A stretch of DNA of 64,000 bases from Chromobacterium amazonense (GCF_001855565.1 NZ_MKCR01000027.1:248001-312000); one strand, 5' to 3'; counted from the first letter of the stretch, positions 7,995 through 16,588 are shown. The notes: a model not told the origin generated them from the sequence alone. Numbers and translations: made by a program.

Positions 7995-10856
7995 TTATTG
8001 AATGGGGACATTGAGCTGCACCCCGACCTGCTTGGGGGTGACAACCAGATTGCTTTGATAGCGGCTATTGTCACGTTGCGACTGCCAGAGCCAATTGCCA
8101 ACAGCATAACCCAGAATGCCGCCCGCGGTGACATCGGATAACCAGTGGTCGCGGCTTGCTATGCGGCCCGCGGCGCCCAGGGCGGCGACGCCATATAACC
8201 AAGGTTGATCATATTCCTTGGCGAATGGGGTGACGGTAGCGAACAAGACGGCCGAGTGGTTCGAGGTGAAGCTGCTCTGCCAACGAGATTGTCCCGCCGG
8301 CTGGCTGCGCCATGGCGCATTATCATCGCCGGGCCGGGCGCGATTGACGGCGAATTTCAGCATCTCGCTGCCGGCAATAGCGACGGCGCCGGATTCTAGC
8401 GCGATCAGTCCGGTATTGCTGAGGCGGTCATCTCCGAGCGCGAAGGCGAGGCCTGACAGCGCGGCGGTGGCGATGGGCAGATCCTTGCCCAGCTTGCCCC
8501 AGTTCTTGACCAGTTTATTTTGCTGATGTTCCTTGAAGGAGCGATCCACCGACTTGTCCAGCGCCGCAGCCGTGGCGACGGCAACGGTGGCCAATCCCAA
8601 TCCAGCGGCCTTGCTGTCCATGTCCAGCCACTGATTGCCGGAGTCCTCCAGGCGCAGTCGGATCATGGGCCACGGCGTGTAGCTGGGCAGCGGCGGGGTG
8701 ACTTGCGGCAGATTCTGTTCGTCGGCGCGCTCCGCGAAGTTGCCAAGGCCATCGTAGGCGTGGATATCGCGTTTGGGATTGCTGAGGATGTCATACAGAT
8801 CGCCCGGCGTCATCACCATTTGTCCGACGTCGCGTGTCCACGGCGACAGCGAGAAGCTGCCGATGGTGCGGCTGTCGAAAGTCAGCAGGCTGTTCAGCGG
8901 AATCGAGAAGAACAGGCCCTTGTCGTTATATGGCTTTTCTGGGGTGCCGGGCGAGGTGATGTCGTTGCCATTGGTCTTGGTATACCAGAAGCCGGCCTCG
9001 ACGCCTGAGCGGAAGCGGCGAGACAGCTCGAAGCGTACGCCATCGTCCTTGGCCAGGAAACGCCCGGCGCGAACGGTAGCGGTCACCCCCATCGGCAGCT
9101 GGTAATGCAGCGATGTAATCGCCGTGACGGTTTGATAGTCGCGCTTGCCGAACCAGCCGTTGACATCTCGCTGTTGCAAGGCATCCACTGCCAGATCCAC
9201 TGCCCATTTTTTGTTGAAACCGGGGTAATACAACACCTGGCCGCCGGCGCCGCGGAACATTTCTTCATAGATGCCGGCTGAGGCGCGGGCATAGACATTC
9301 GGCGCCAATGTCATGTATTGGTTCAGCAGCAGGCGATTCAGCTTGGGCGTTTTGACGCGCTTGTAGTCTGCGATGTCGGAGCGGACATGCGGCAATTCGC
9401 TGTTGGAAGGTTGCTTGACGGCCGTGATGGTATTGTATAGATCGGCGCTCAGCGAGCTGTCCAGATACAGGCCTTTGCTCAGGCGGCGCTTATAAGTCGC
9501 TTCCGCCATGATGTCATAGTGGAAGGCGCCGCTGGGGTCGTTGAAATAGACTCCCATCTTCGGCGCCAGATGGAAGCGATTGTCTTCGGTATCGTCGCTG
9601 GTGACTTGGACCCAGTCGCCATCACGATTGGTCAGCAGGTTGACATTGATGCCCTCGCGCAGCGATTGCGCCAGGGTTTGGCTATCCAGGGGCTGAAGCT
9701 CTTCGTCGCGGCCGGGTTTGATATTGACGGTTTGCAGGAAACGCTCGCGGTTGACCTTGCCCAATAGGTAATCGTTGAGCGTGGCCATATCGTAAAAGCT
9801 GTAGGTGGCAAGCGGTTGTTCCAGTTCGGTATACACCACCTTGATTTCGCGGGTTTCCAGCGGGGCGTAATACAGCGCGGTCCGCACGGCGCGTCCGACG
9901 GCGCGACCGACATTGGAAATGCGGCTGTTGCTCAATTCCATCACCAATGTGTCGCGTTGCATGGCGATGCGAATGTTCTTGAAGTCCTGATTGCCCAGTG
10001 CGGAGGCTAGCTGACGGGCATGGTCGCGCTCGCCTTGCCACTGCGCAAGCGTGGGCCGGGTCGGGAGTTCGGGACCGCCGGTGAAAAAGGCGGGTTCCTG
10101 GATCTTAGGCACAAACTCCGCGACATTCAGTGGAATGTCGATATGCGCATTGATGCTGTTGTGGTTTTTCTGGCGCGCGACCTGCAGTCCTAACCAGCCC
10201 CATTGGTATTCCAAGCCAACGGCAGGACCTTGCTTGCGATATTCGGTTGCAAAGGTCTGATCCACAAATGGATGCGGGTCTTGGCTGTAATTATTGGCAT
10301 CGTATTCTGCTACAACAGACCAATTAGGCAGGAAACTAGGGGTATAACGCAAGCCGCCGAACATTCCTTTAATACGACCAGAGCCATAGCCAAGGGTCAT
10401 CTCCAAACTTGGCGTGACTTGCTTGGTAGCGATCAGGTTGGTGCCTTTCCATAGACGATTGCCTTGGATATCCGTCAAGCCTAGAGAAATTTGCGGCAGC
10501 CAACGCGCCTCCTCCAATAGTCGGAATTTTGTGTCGATGGCTTTATCTTTGTAACGGCCATAGCCGCCGCCGTATTGTTGGTCGGTAAAGCCGGGAACAT
10601 CTGCGATGGAGGTGTAGCGTCCCGAAACTTCAAGCCAGGGCAACACGGTCGTCGAGGTCCAGAGAATCCCATATGGCTTGTCATAGCCATAGCCAAAGCT
10701 GAACGTGCCGTCTTCGCCGACGCGCGCTGACGGCATATTGATATAGCCAATCTGGCCATTCAGCGATGGCTGGGCCAATGCTCCGCAAGCGAACAGCAGC
10801 GGCACCCCTTTTTGCAACACCCCTGTCACCAGATCACTTCTGGATTTCTTATGCAT
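7995..10856 (-). CDS. YjbH/GfcD-type outer-membrane protein fused to a C-terminal PAP2 phosphatase domain
   Basis: A 953-residue exported protein. Residues about 30-720 resemble the YjbH/GfcD family of EPS and capsule operons: GQIGYINMPSARVGEDGTFS at the mature N-terminus, repeated aromatic beta-strand segments and TSITSLHYQLP-like hairpins. Residues about 750-930 are different. They carry the PAP2/class A acid phosphatase triad: K834-x6-R841-P842, then T864-S-N-H867 in place of PSGH, then R898-x5-H904-x3-D908. YjbH itself is about 700 residues, so this is a fusion. The phosphatase half may act on a lipid-linked or polysaccharide phosphate in the periplasm, which is inference. The next genes are the export channel and chain-length protein. 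Confidence 0.85.
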   Translation of the reverse strand: MHKKSRSDLVTGVLQKGVPLLFACGALAQPSLNGQIGYINMPSARVGEDGTFSFGYGYDKPYGILWTSTTVLPWLEVSGRYTSIADVPGFTDQQYGGGYGRYKDKAIDTKFRLLEEARWLPQISLGLTDIQGNRLWKGTNLIATKQVTPSLEMTLGYGSGRIKGMFGGLRYTPSFLPNWSVVAEYDANNYSQDPHPFVDQTFATEYRKQGPAVGLEYQWGWLGLQVARQKNHNSINAHIDIPLNVAEFVPKIQEPAFFTGGPELPTRPTLAQWQGERDHARQLASALGNQDFKNIRIAMQRDTLVMELSNSRISNVGRAVGRAVRTALYYAPLETREIKVVYTELEQPLATYSFYDMATLNDYLLGKVNRERFLQTVNIKPGRDEELQPLDSQTLAQSLREGINVNLLTNRDGDWVQVTSDDTEDNRFHLAPKMGVYFNDPSGAFHYDIMAEATYKRRLSKGLYLDSSLSADLYNTITAVKQPSNSELPHVRSDIADYKRVKTPKLNRLLLNQYMTLAPNVYARASAGIYEEMFRGAGGQVLYYPGFNKKWAVDLAVDALQQRDVNGWFGKRDYQTVTAITSLHYQLPMGVTATVRAGRFLAKDDGVRFELSRRFRSGVEAGFWYTKTNGNDITSPGTPEKPYNDKGLFFSIPLNSLLTFDSRTIGSFSLSPWTRDVGQMVMTPGDLYDILSNPKRDIHAYDGLGNFAERADEQNLPQVTPPLPSYTPWPMIRLRLEDSGNQWLDMDSKAAGLGLATVAVATAAALDKSVDRSFKEHQQNKLVKNWGKLGKDLPIATAALSGLAFALGDDRLSNTGLIALESGAVAIAGSEMLKFAVNRARPGDDNAPWRSQPAGQSRWQSSFTSNHSAVLFATVTPFAKEYDQPWLYGVAALGAAGRIASRDHWLSDVTAGGILGYAVGNWLWQSQRDNSRYQSNLVVTPKQVGVQLNVPIQ

Positions 10857-11106
10857 TTATGCTATCCAGCTTGTTTTGAGTTTTGATGCGCTAGCTATGC
10901 TTCTAGGCGCGCTGTTTGATGATGCAGATTTAGCGAGCCGCACTATGCCAATGCTATTTTATGGTCCAACCGAGATTAACAGGACTGCCTGAAACTTAAA
11001 CTGTCGGCGATTGACGCAGAAATGTGGGGATGACAATAGGCAATATCACTCGCCAAACCGATTTAAGCAAAGCTAAGTCCAGTCGTGTTTTGACTAGATC
11101 GCAATA
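10857..11106. other. Leader region of the YjbH-PAP2 gene; no gene seen
   Basis: The 250 bases between the terminator-like hairpin at 11107 and the YjbH-PAP2 ATG contain no credible ORF. No convincing promoter or clear ribosome binding site was found on the minus strand, although a leader of this length could hold one. The region is richer in A+T than its surroundings. Confidence 0.4.
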
Positions 11107-11143
11107 AAGCCAAACAGACGGAGCCTGTCCGCCTGTTTGGCTT
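11107..11143 (-). terminator. Long hairpin between the small secreted protein gene and yjbH-PAP2
   Basis: Sixteen-base arms (11107-11122 and 11128-11143) pair with a single mismatch around the loop GCCTG. On the minus strand it is followed by the T-rich stretch TTTATT, so it may be a rho-independent terminator of moderate strength. It lies 38 bases after the small gene stop. Partial read-through would give much more of the first product than of the export proteins. Confidence 0.65.
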
Positions 11144-11153
11144 GATAGAGTGG

Positions 11154-11173
11154 AGTCACGTTATCACGTGACT
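11154..11173. repeat. Second hairpin directly after the small secreted protein gene
   Basis: AGTCACGT-TATC-ACGTGACT is a perfect 8-base inverted repeat lying 7 bases beyond the stop codon of the minus-strand small gene and just ahead of the longer hairpin. It may stabilise the 3' end of that transcript. Confidence 0.55.
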
Positions 11174-11180
11174 GCCGCTC

Positions 11181-11441
11181 TTAGTGGTGAGTTGCAGCAG
11201 AGTGGCTCGAGGAGGAGTTGCTGTTGCTGGATACGGCAACAGCAGCAGCTACGGCAGCGCCGATGGCGGCGATGGTGCCGACGCTTAGGCCCGCGATGCC
11301 GGCCGTGGTACCAGCGACGCCCGCGGTGCCAGCAGTACCGGCGGTACCAGCAGTACCCCCAACTGTTTCTTCACCCGCAGCAAAGGCCGGGGCGACAAGA
11401 GCGGTGGCGAGGGCAATGGCGACGATCTTTTTCAGCAGCAT
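11181..11441 (-). CDS. Small secreted Gly/Ala/Thr-repeat protein, YjbE/GfcA-like
   Basis: An 86-residue protein with a clear signal peptide (MLLKKIVAIALATALVAPAFA) and a repeat of GTA/GVA triplets (about 28-50). A hydrophobic Ala/Ile/Val stretch (about 52-70) and a Ser/Asn/His tail follow. It has no enzymatic motif. Its architecture, size and place at the head of a YjbH/Wza/Wzz operon match YjbE and GfcA of E. coli, whose roles are poorly defined. The assignment rests on composition and context, not on alignable motifs. It has a good ribosome site (AAAGGA) and its own promoter, and is followed by two hairpins that suggest it is expressed at a higher level than the genes after it. Confidence 0.75.
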   Translation of the reverse strand: MLLKKIVAIALATALVAPAFAAGEETVGGTAGTAGTAGTAGVAGTTAGIAGLSVGTIAAIGAAVAAAVAVSSNSNSSSSHSAATHH

Positions 11442-11502
11442 ATTGTGTTCCTTTATGCGAAATTTAAACTCAAAAACGGCATACAGCTTGCACTTCTCTC
11501 AT

Positions 11503-11530
11503 ATGATAAGCCAGCTGGCCGAATAATCAA
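11503..11530 (-). promoter_or_regulatory. Predicted promoter of the exopolysaccharide export module
   Basis: On the minus strand TTGATT (11525-11530) and TATCAT (11503-11508) are separated by 16 bases, giving a predicted start about 55 bases before the small secreted protein ATG. No recognisable activator site was identified. Confidence 0.45.
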
Positions 11531-11587
11531 GAGGACTAAGATGACGATAGCGTGAAAATTATGCTAAGTGTATCGTCTGTGATCCAC

Positions 11588-12529
11588 TCACTCCAGCCAG
11601 AACGCTGACCGTCGGCGATGCGCCAGCAGCAATTGGCGGAAGGCTTCCGGGTCCTTGGTGTAGGTCAGCTCGCCGCTGATCGGTTGATACAGATCCTGCA
11701 GCCGAGATACCCAAAAACGCAGCGCCGCCGCGCGCAGCATGACGGGCCAGCAGTCTCGCTCCGCTTGGCTCAGCGGCCTTTCCGACTGGTAGCCGGCAAG
11801 GAACGCTCGCGCCAGCTCATCATCGAGTAGTCCATCATCCCTTCGCGACCAATCGTTGACGGCGATGGCGATGTCGTACAGCAGAATGTCATTGCAGGCG
11901 TAATAGAAGTCGATGAAGCCGCTGATGCTGTCTCCATCCAGCAAGACATTGTCGCGGAACAGGTCGGCATGGATGACGCCGCTAGGCAGATGATCGAAAC
12001 GGTGTCCGTCCTGGAAACGGATTTCCTCTGCCAAGGTTTCGGCAATATCCGCCGGCAGTTGCGGATAGAGCTGCTGCGCGGTGAGGCTCCACCAGTGCGG
12101 GCCGCGTGGGTTGTGCATTTTCCGCGGGAAAGTGGCGCCGGCCTTGTGCATCTGCGCCAGCATCTCGCCAACGGCGCGGCATTGCGCCGCTGTCGGATGG
12201 CTGACGTCGGCGCCTGTCAAGCAGCTTACCAGGCAGGCCGGCTTGCCGGCGAGCAAGGAGGCGAAGCGATCGGAATGGTCGGCGATGGGGGCCGGGCATG
12301 CCACGCCGTGGCGCGCCAGGTGGCTCATCAAGGATAGGTAGTACGGCAACTCGTCCAGGCGCAGCGTTTCGAACAGCGTCAACACATAGCGGCCGTGCGT
12401 GGTGGTGACAAAGTAATTGGTATTGGTGATGCCTGCCGCGATGCCTTGGAAGTCAATCAGCTGGCCCAGCGCATAGCCCTGCAGCCACTGCTGCAGGCTA
12501 TCGCGGCTGACCGTGGTGTAAACCGACAT
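11588..12529 (-). CDS. thrB: Homoserine kinase (ThrB, APH-fold type)
   Basis: A 313-residue cytoplasmic kinase that phosphorylates L-homoserine with ATP in threonine synthesis. It belongs to the aminoglycoside phosphotransferase-like class found in beta- and gammaproteobacteria rather than the GHMP class of E. coli. The N-terminal lobe has GITNTNYFVTT and GRYVLTLFE, and the catalytic loop is VIHADLFRDNVLLDGD (about 185-200), followed by SGFIDFYYACNDILLYDIA. Length is standard. The DUF2782 gene lies 10 bases upstream in the same direction, an arrangement common in this class. Confidence 0.93.
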   Translation of the reverse strand: MSVYTTVSRDSLQQWLQGYALGQLIDFQGIAAGITNTNYFVTTTHGRYVLTLFETLRLDELPYYLSLMSHLARHGVACPAPIADHSDRFASLLAGKPACLVSCLTGADVSHPTAAQCRAVGEMLAQMHKAGATFPRKMHNPRGPHWWSLTAQQLYPQLPADIAETLAEEIRFQDGHRFDHLPSGVIHADLFRDNVLLDGDSISGFIDFYYACNDILLYDIAIAVNDWSRRDDGLLDDELARAFLAGYQSERPLSQAERDCWPVMLRAAALRFWVSRLQDLYQPISGELTYTKDPEAFRQLLLAHRRRSAFWLE

Positions 12530-12539
12530 GCGACCTCCG

Positions 12540-12869
12540 TCAGAAACGCACCAGCACCCAGCGCGGGATGACGATGCGGTTGGCCGGGTCCACCTGTTTC
12601 ATGGTGCCGGAGCCATTGTCGTCGACCAGATAATAGGGCACGCCGTGCGCCGGCGTGACCTTGACCATGTAAAGCTTGCCGTTCAGTCGATATTCCTCGA
12701 TTTTTTCATCGCCTTTCTGTATCAGGCGCACTTCCGGCTCCGGTTCGGCGGCGTTTTGCGGGCTGATCACCGGCGGCGGTGGCACCACGGCCTTGGCCGG
12801 CGCGGATGCGTCGGCGGCGAAGGCCGGGGCCAGCGGCAGGAGTAGGAGCAGGGCGATGAGGCGACGCAT
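12540..12869 (-). CDS. DUF2782 family exported protein
   Basis: A 109-residue protein of unknown function with a signal peptide (MRRLIALLLLLPLAPAFA). A proline-rich linker (VVPPPPVISPQ) leads to a compact domain (PEVRLIQKGDEKIEEYRLNG, then HGVPYYLVDDNGSGT) typical of DUF2782. It lies between the LOG-family gene (27 bases) and thrB (10 bases) on the same strand. It is probably periplasmic. No catalytic motif is evident. Confidence 0.85.
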   Translation of the reverse strand: MRRLIALLLLLPLAPAFAADASAPAKAVVPPPPVISPQNAAEPEPEVRLIQKGDEKIEEYRLNGKLYMVKVTPAHGVPYYLVDDNGSGTMKQVDPANRIVIPRWVLVRF

Positions 12870-12896
12870 GAAGTTTCCTTGTATTTGAGTGAGCGA

Positions 12897-13625
12897 TTAT
12901 AGGTTGAGCAACTGTTCGCGTTCTTCCGGCAAGGCGTCGAAGCCGCGGGTCTCGTAGTGTTTGAAAATGGTGTCGACGATTTGTTGCGGATCGTCTATTA
13001 GCTGGATCAGGTTCAGATCGTCTGGATTGATCATGCCCTCGCTGACCAGCCTGTCCTTGACCCAGTCCAGCAGGCCGGCCCAGAACTCGCTGCAGCATAG
13101 AATAATGGGTATCTTGCGGCTCTTGCCGGTCTGGATCAACGTCAGCGCCTCGAACATCTCGTCCAGCGTGCCAAAGCCGCCGGGCATCACCACATAGGCG
13201 ATGGCGTGCTTGACGAACATCACTTTGCGGCTGAAGAAGTGGTTGAACTTGACCGACAGGTCCTGGTACTCGTTGGGTTTCTGCTCGTGCGGCAGCACGA
13301 TGTTGAGCGCAACGGACGGGCTTCTGCCGTAGAATGCGCCTTTGTTGGCGGCCTCCATGATGCCTGGGCCGCCGCCGGATATCACCGAGAAGCCGGAGTC
13401 GGACAGACGCCGCGCCACTTCCTCGGTCAATTTGTAGTATTTGTGATCGCGCGGCGTGCGCGCGCTGCCGAAAATGCTCACCGCCGGGGTGATGCCTTGC
13501 AGTTCCTCGGCCGACTCGACAAACTCCGACAGGATCTTCATCACGTGCCAGGCTTCGCGCGAACGGAAGCGCTGCATCATGGCGTGACGGTCGCTGGTCT
13601 GCGGTAACTTATCGGACAAGCTCAT
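12897..13625 (-). CDS. LOG-family protein (TIGR00730; nucleoside 5'-monophosphate phosphoribohydrolase-like)
   Basis: A 242-residue Rossmann-like protein with both LOG signatures: SGGGPGIME (83-91) and PGGFGTLDE (148-156). Family members hydrolyse cytokinin-type or other nucleoside 5'-monophosphates to base and ribose 5-phosphate; older annotations call them lysine decarboxylases, which is not supported. The start has an AGAGG ribosome site. It is transcribed away from polA with only 12 bases between the two start codons. Confidence 0.9.
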   Translation of the reverse strand: MSLSDKLPQTSDRHAMMQRFRSREAWHVMKILSEFVESAEELQGITPAVSIFGSARTPRDHKYYKLTEEVARRLSDSGFSVISGGGPGIMEAANKGAFYGRSPSVALNIVLPHEQKPNEYQDLSVKFNHFFSRKVMFVKHAIAYVVMPGGFGTLDEMFEALTLIQTGKSRKIPIILCCSEFWAGLLDWVKDRLVSEGMINPDDLNLIQLIDDPQQIVDTIFKHYETRGFDALPEEREQLLNL

Positions 13626-13637
13626 ATTCTGCCTCTT

Positions 13638-16409
13638 ATGAAAACATTGTTATTGATCGACGGCTCTTCTTATTTGTACCGCGCCTTTCACGCGATGCCC
13701 GATTTACGCTCTCCGGATGGCCGCCCGGTGGGGGCTGTCTATGGCATGGTGAACATGCTCAGGCGGCTGGAGAAGGAGGTTGAATTCGATTATAGCGCCT
13801 GCGTCTTCGACGCGAAGGGCAAGACTTTCCGCGACGACCTGTACCCCGAATACAAGGCAAATCGCCCGTCCATGCCCGAGGAGCTTGCCTCCCAGATTAC
13901 GGCGGTCCACGACGTGGTGCAAGCCTCCGGCTGGCCGATGCTGGTGGTGCCGGGCGTGGAGGCGGACGACGTGATCGGCACGCTGGCGCGCAGCGCCGCC
14001 GCCGCGGGGATGAAGGTGATCGTCTCCACCGGCGACAAGGACATGGCGCAGCTGGTGACGCCGGACATCACGCTGGTCAACACCATGACCAACGAGCTGC
14101 TGGACGAGGCCGGCGTGAAGGAGAAGTTCGGCGTGCCGCCGAGTCTCATCATCGACTACCTGACCCTGATCGGCGACAAGGTGGACAACGTGCCCGGCGT
14201 CGACAAGTGCGGTCCTAAGACGGCGGTGAAGTGGTTGGAGGAGTACGGCAGCCTGGACGCCATCATCGCCCAGGCGGGCAACGTGGGCGGCAAGGTCGGC
14301 GAGAACCTGCGCGCGGCGCTGGATTGGCTGCCGATGGGCAAGCGGCTGATCACCATCGATTGCGCGGTCGATTTAAGCCATGACTTGCCGCACGGCCTGC
14401 CGGGCCTGCAGCATGGCCAGAAGGACAAGCCGCGCCTGGCCGAGCTGTTTCAGGACCTGGGCTTCCGCACCTTCTACCGCGAGGTGACCGAGGGCGCGGA
14501 AATGCCGGCTGTGGCTCAGCGCAGCGAGGAGACTCCCGCCGCGCAAAGCGATCTGTTTGGCGCGGACGAGCCTGCCGCGGCGCAACCGCAAGCGGGCAAT
14601 ATCGAGCGCCATTACGAAACCATCCTCACCGAGGCGCAACTGGATGCCTGGCTGGCCAAGCTGGCCGCGGCCAAGGTGACCTCGTTCGACACCGAAACCA
14701 CCAGTCTGGATCCGCTGCAGGCGCGCATCGTCGGCGTCAGCTTCTCGGTGGAGGCGGGCAAAGCCGCCTATCTGCCGCTGGCGCATCATTACGCTGGCGC
14801 GCCGGAGCAACTGGGGCTGGACGCGGCCCTGGCCAAGCTCAAGCCGTGGCTGGAGGACGCAAGCAAGAAGAAGTGCGGGCAGAACCTGAAATACGACTGC
14901 CACGTGCTGGCCAACCACGGCATCGTCCTCGCCGGCATCGCAGACGATTCGATGCTGGCCTCCTACGTGCTGGAAAGCCACCAGCGCCACAATATGGACG
15001 ACCTGGCGCGCCGCCATCTGGGCGAGAACACCGTCAGTTATGAAGAGATTTGCGGCAAGGGCGCCAAGCAGATCGGCTTCGGCGAGGTCGATGTCGACAT
15101 CGCCGCCAATTACGCGGCCGAGGACGCCGACATCACGCTCAGGCTCAACCAGTATTTCGCTGCCGAGCTTCGCGGCGATCTGGAAAGAGTCTACCGCGAC
15201 ATCGAGCTGCCGGTGGCCGAGGTGCTGTTCAAGATGGAACGCCACGGCGTGCTGATAGATCGCGACAAACTGGCCGCGCAGAGCCACCAGCTGGGCAGCC
15301 AGATGCTGGAGCTGGAGCAGCAGGCGTATGCGCTGGCCGGCCAGCCGTTCAACCTGAATTCGCCGAAGCAGCTGCAGGAAATCCTGTTCGGCAAGCTGGC
15401 GATCCCGACCAAGGGCGTCAAGAAAACGCCGTCGGGCGGCTACTCCACCGATGAGTCGGTGCTGGAGCAACTGGCGCTGGATCATCCGCTGCCGAAGTGC
15501 ATCCTGGAATACCGCGGGCTGGCCAAGCTGAAGTCCACTTACACGGATAAATTGCCGACGCTGATTTATCCACAGACTGGCCGCGTGCATACGACTTATT
15601 CACAGGCGGTGGCGATTACCGGCCGGCTGTCCAGCAACGATCCTAACCTGCAGAACATTCCGGTGCGCACCGCCGAGGGCCGCCGCGTGCGCGAAGCCTT
15701 CATCGCGCCGGCCGGCTGGCAGATCGTGTCGGCCGACTATTCGCAGATCGAGCTGCGCATCATGGCGCATCTGTCCGACGACGAAGGCATGCTGAAGGCC
15801 TTCGCCAGCGGCGAGGACATCCACCGCGCCACCGCGGCGGAAGTGTTCGGCGTCGACTTGTCCTCTGTCACATCTGATCAGCGCCGCGCGGCCAAGGCGA
15901 TCAACTTCGGCCTTATCTACGGCATGAGCGCGTTTGGACTCGCCGCCCAGCTGGACATCGAGCGCAGCGCCGCCCAGCAATACATCGACCGCTACTTCAT
16001 GCGCTACCCGGGCGTGGCCGAATACATGCAGACCACGCGCGAGAAGGCGCGCGAGCAGGGCTATGTGGAGACGGTGTTCGGCCGCCGGCTGTATCTGCCG
16101 GACATCAAACTGTCCAACCCCGCCCGTCGCGCCGGCGCCGAACGCGCGGCGATCAACGCGCCGATGCAGGGCACAGCCGCTGACCTGATCAAGCTGGCAA
16201 TGATAGCCGTACAGGACTGGCTGGAGCGCGACGGCTTGCAGAGCAAGCTGATCATGCAGGTGCACGACGAACTGGTGCTGGAAGTGCCGCAGGCCGAGCT
16301 CGACTTGGTCAAGCAGAAGCTGCCGGCCATCATGGCAGGCGTGGCTGAGCTGAAAGTGCCGTTGCTGGCCGAAGTGGGCGCAGGCGACAGCTGGGAAGCC
16401 GCGCACTGA
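13638..16409 (+). CDS. polA: DNA polymerase I
   Basis: A 923-residue polymerase for repair and Okazaki fragment maturation. All three domains are present. The 5'-3' exonuclease (1 to about 290) starts MKTLLLIDGSSYLYRAFHAM. The 3'-5' proofreading domain has intact acidic residues (SFDTETTSLDP near 350, YAAEDADITLRL near 495). The polymerase has motif A DYSQIELRIMAHL near 700, motif B RRAAKAINFGLIYGMS and motif C VHDELVLEV near 875. No Shine-Dalgarno sequence is visible and the start lies 12 bases from that of the divergent LOG gene, so its promoter must lie within that coding region. A terminator follows. Confidence 0.98.
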   Translation: MKTLLLIDGSSYLYRAFHAMPDLRSPDGRPVGAVYGMVNMLRRLEKEVEFDYSACVFDAKGKTFRDDLYPEYKANRPSMPEELASQITAVHDVVQASGWPMLVVPGVEADDVIGTLARSAAAAGMKVIVSTGDKDMAQLVTPDITLVNTMTNELLDEAGVKEKFGVPPSLIIDYLTLIGDKVDNVPGVDKCGPKTAVKWLEEYGSLDAIIAQAGNVGGKVGENLRAALDWLPMGKRLITIDCAVDLSHDLPHGLPGLQHGQKDKPRLAELFQDLGFRTFYREVTEGAEMPAVAQRSEETPAAQSDLFGADEPAAAQPQAGNIERHYETILTEAQLDAWLAKLAAAKVTSFDTETTSLDPLQARIVGVSFSVEAGKAAYLPLAHHYAGAPEQLGLDAALAKLKPWLEDASKKKCGQNLKYDCHVLANHGIVLAGIADDSMLASYVLESHQRHNMDDLARRHLGENTVSYEEICGKGAKQIGFGEVDVDIAANYAAEDADITLRLNQYFAAELRGDLERVYRDIELPVAEVLFKMERHGVLIDRDKLAAQSHQLGSQMLELEQQAYALAGQPFNLNSPKQLQEILFGKLAIPTKGVKKTPSGGYSTDESVLEQLALDHPLPKCILEYRGLAKLKSTYTDKLPTLIYPQTGRVHTTYSQAVAITGRLSSNDPNLQNIPVRTAEGRRVREAFIAPAGWQIVSADYSQIELRIMAHLSDDEGMLKAFASGEDIHRATAAEVFGVDLSSVTSDQRRAAKAINFGLIYGMSAFGLAAQLDIERSAAQQYIDRYFMRYPGVAEYMQTTREKAREQGYVETVFGRRLYLPDIKLSNPARRAGAERAAINAPMQGTAADLIKLAMIAVQDWLERDGLQSKLIMQVHDELVLEVPQAELDLVKQKLPAIMAGVAELKVPLLAEVGAGDSWEAAH

Positions 16410-16432
16410 TTCGTCTGCGAACCGTCCCAATC

Positions 16433-16456
16433 AACGGCGCCTTCGGGCGCCGTTTT
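16433..16456 (+). terminator. Terminator of polA
   Basis: AACGGCGCC-TTCG-GGCGCCGTT forms a perfect stem with a stable UUCG tetraloop and a short T run, 23 bases after the polA stop. Confidence 0.85.
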
Positions 16457-16549
16457 CGCATCCTCCGCCAGGCACCTGAACTAAGGTCGGGGCCAGGCAT
16501 CGCAGGCTCCGGCTTTTGGACAGGCGGAGCTTGGTTGCCGCGGTGAGAT

Positions 16550-16564
16550 TTTCCAGACTGGAAA
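16550..16564. promoter_or_regulatory. Palindrome upstream of the minor pilin operon
   Basis: TTTCCAG-A-CTGGAAA is a perfect 7-1-7 inverted repeat ending 24 bases before the chosen fimT ATG. It is a candidate binding site for a regulator of the pilin operon, or a leader hairpin. No regulator can be named from the sequence. Confidence 0.4.
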
Positions 16565-16588
16565 CTCTTGAATGGCGACGGAGGCAAT

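Noticed and set aside
14373-15590. A 405-codon minus-strand ORF inside polA
   Set aside because: polA is intact with all motifs on the plus strand; the minus-strand frame has no recognisable domain or ribosome site.
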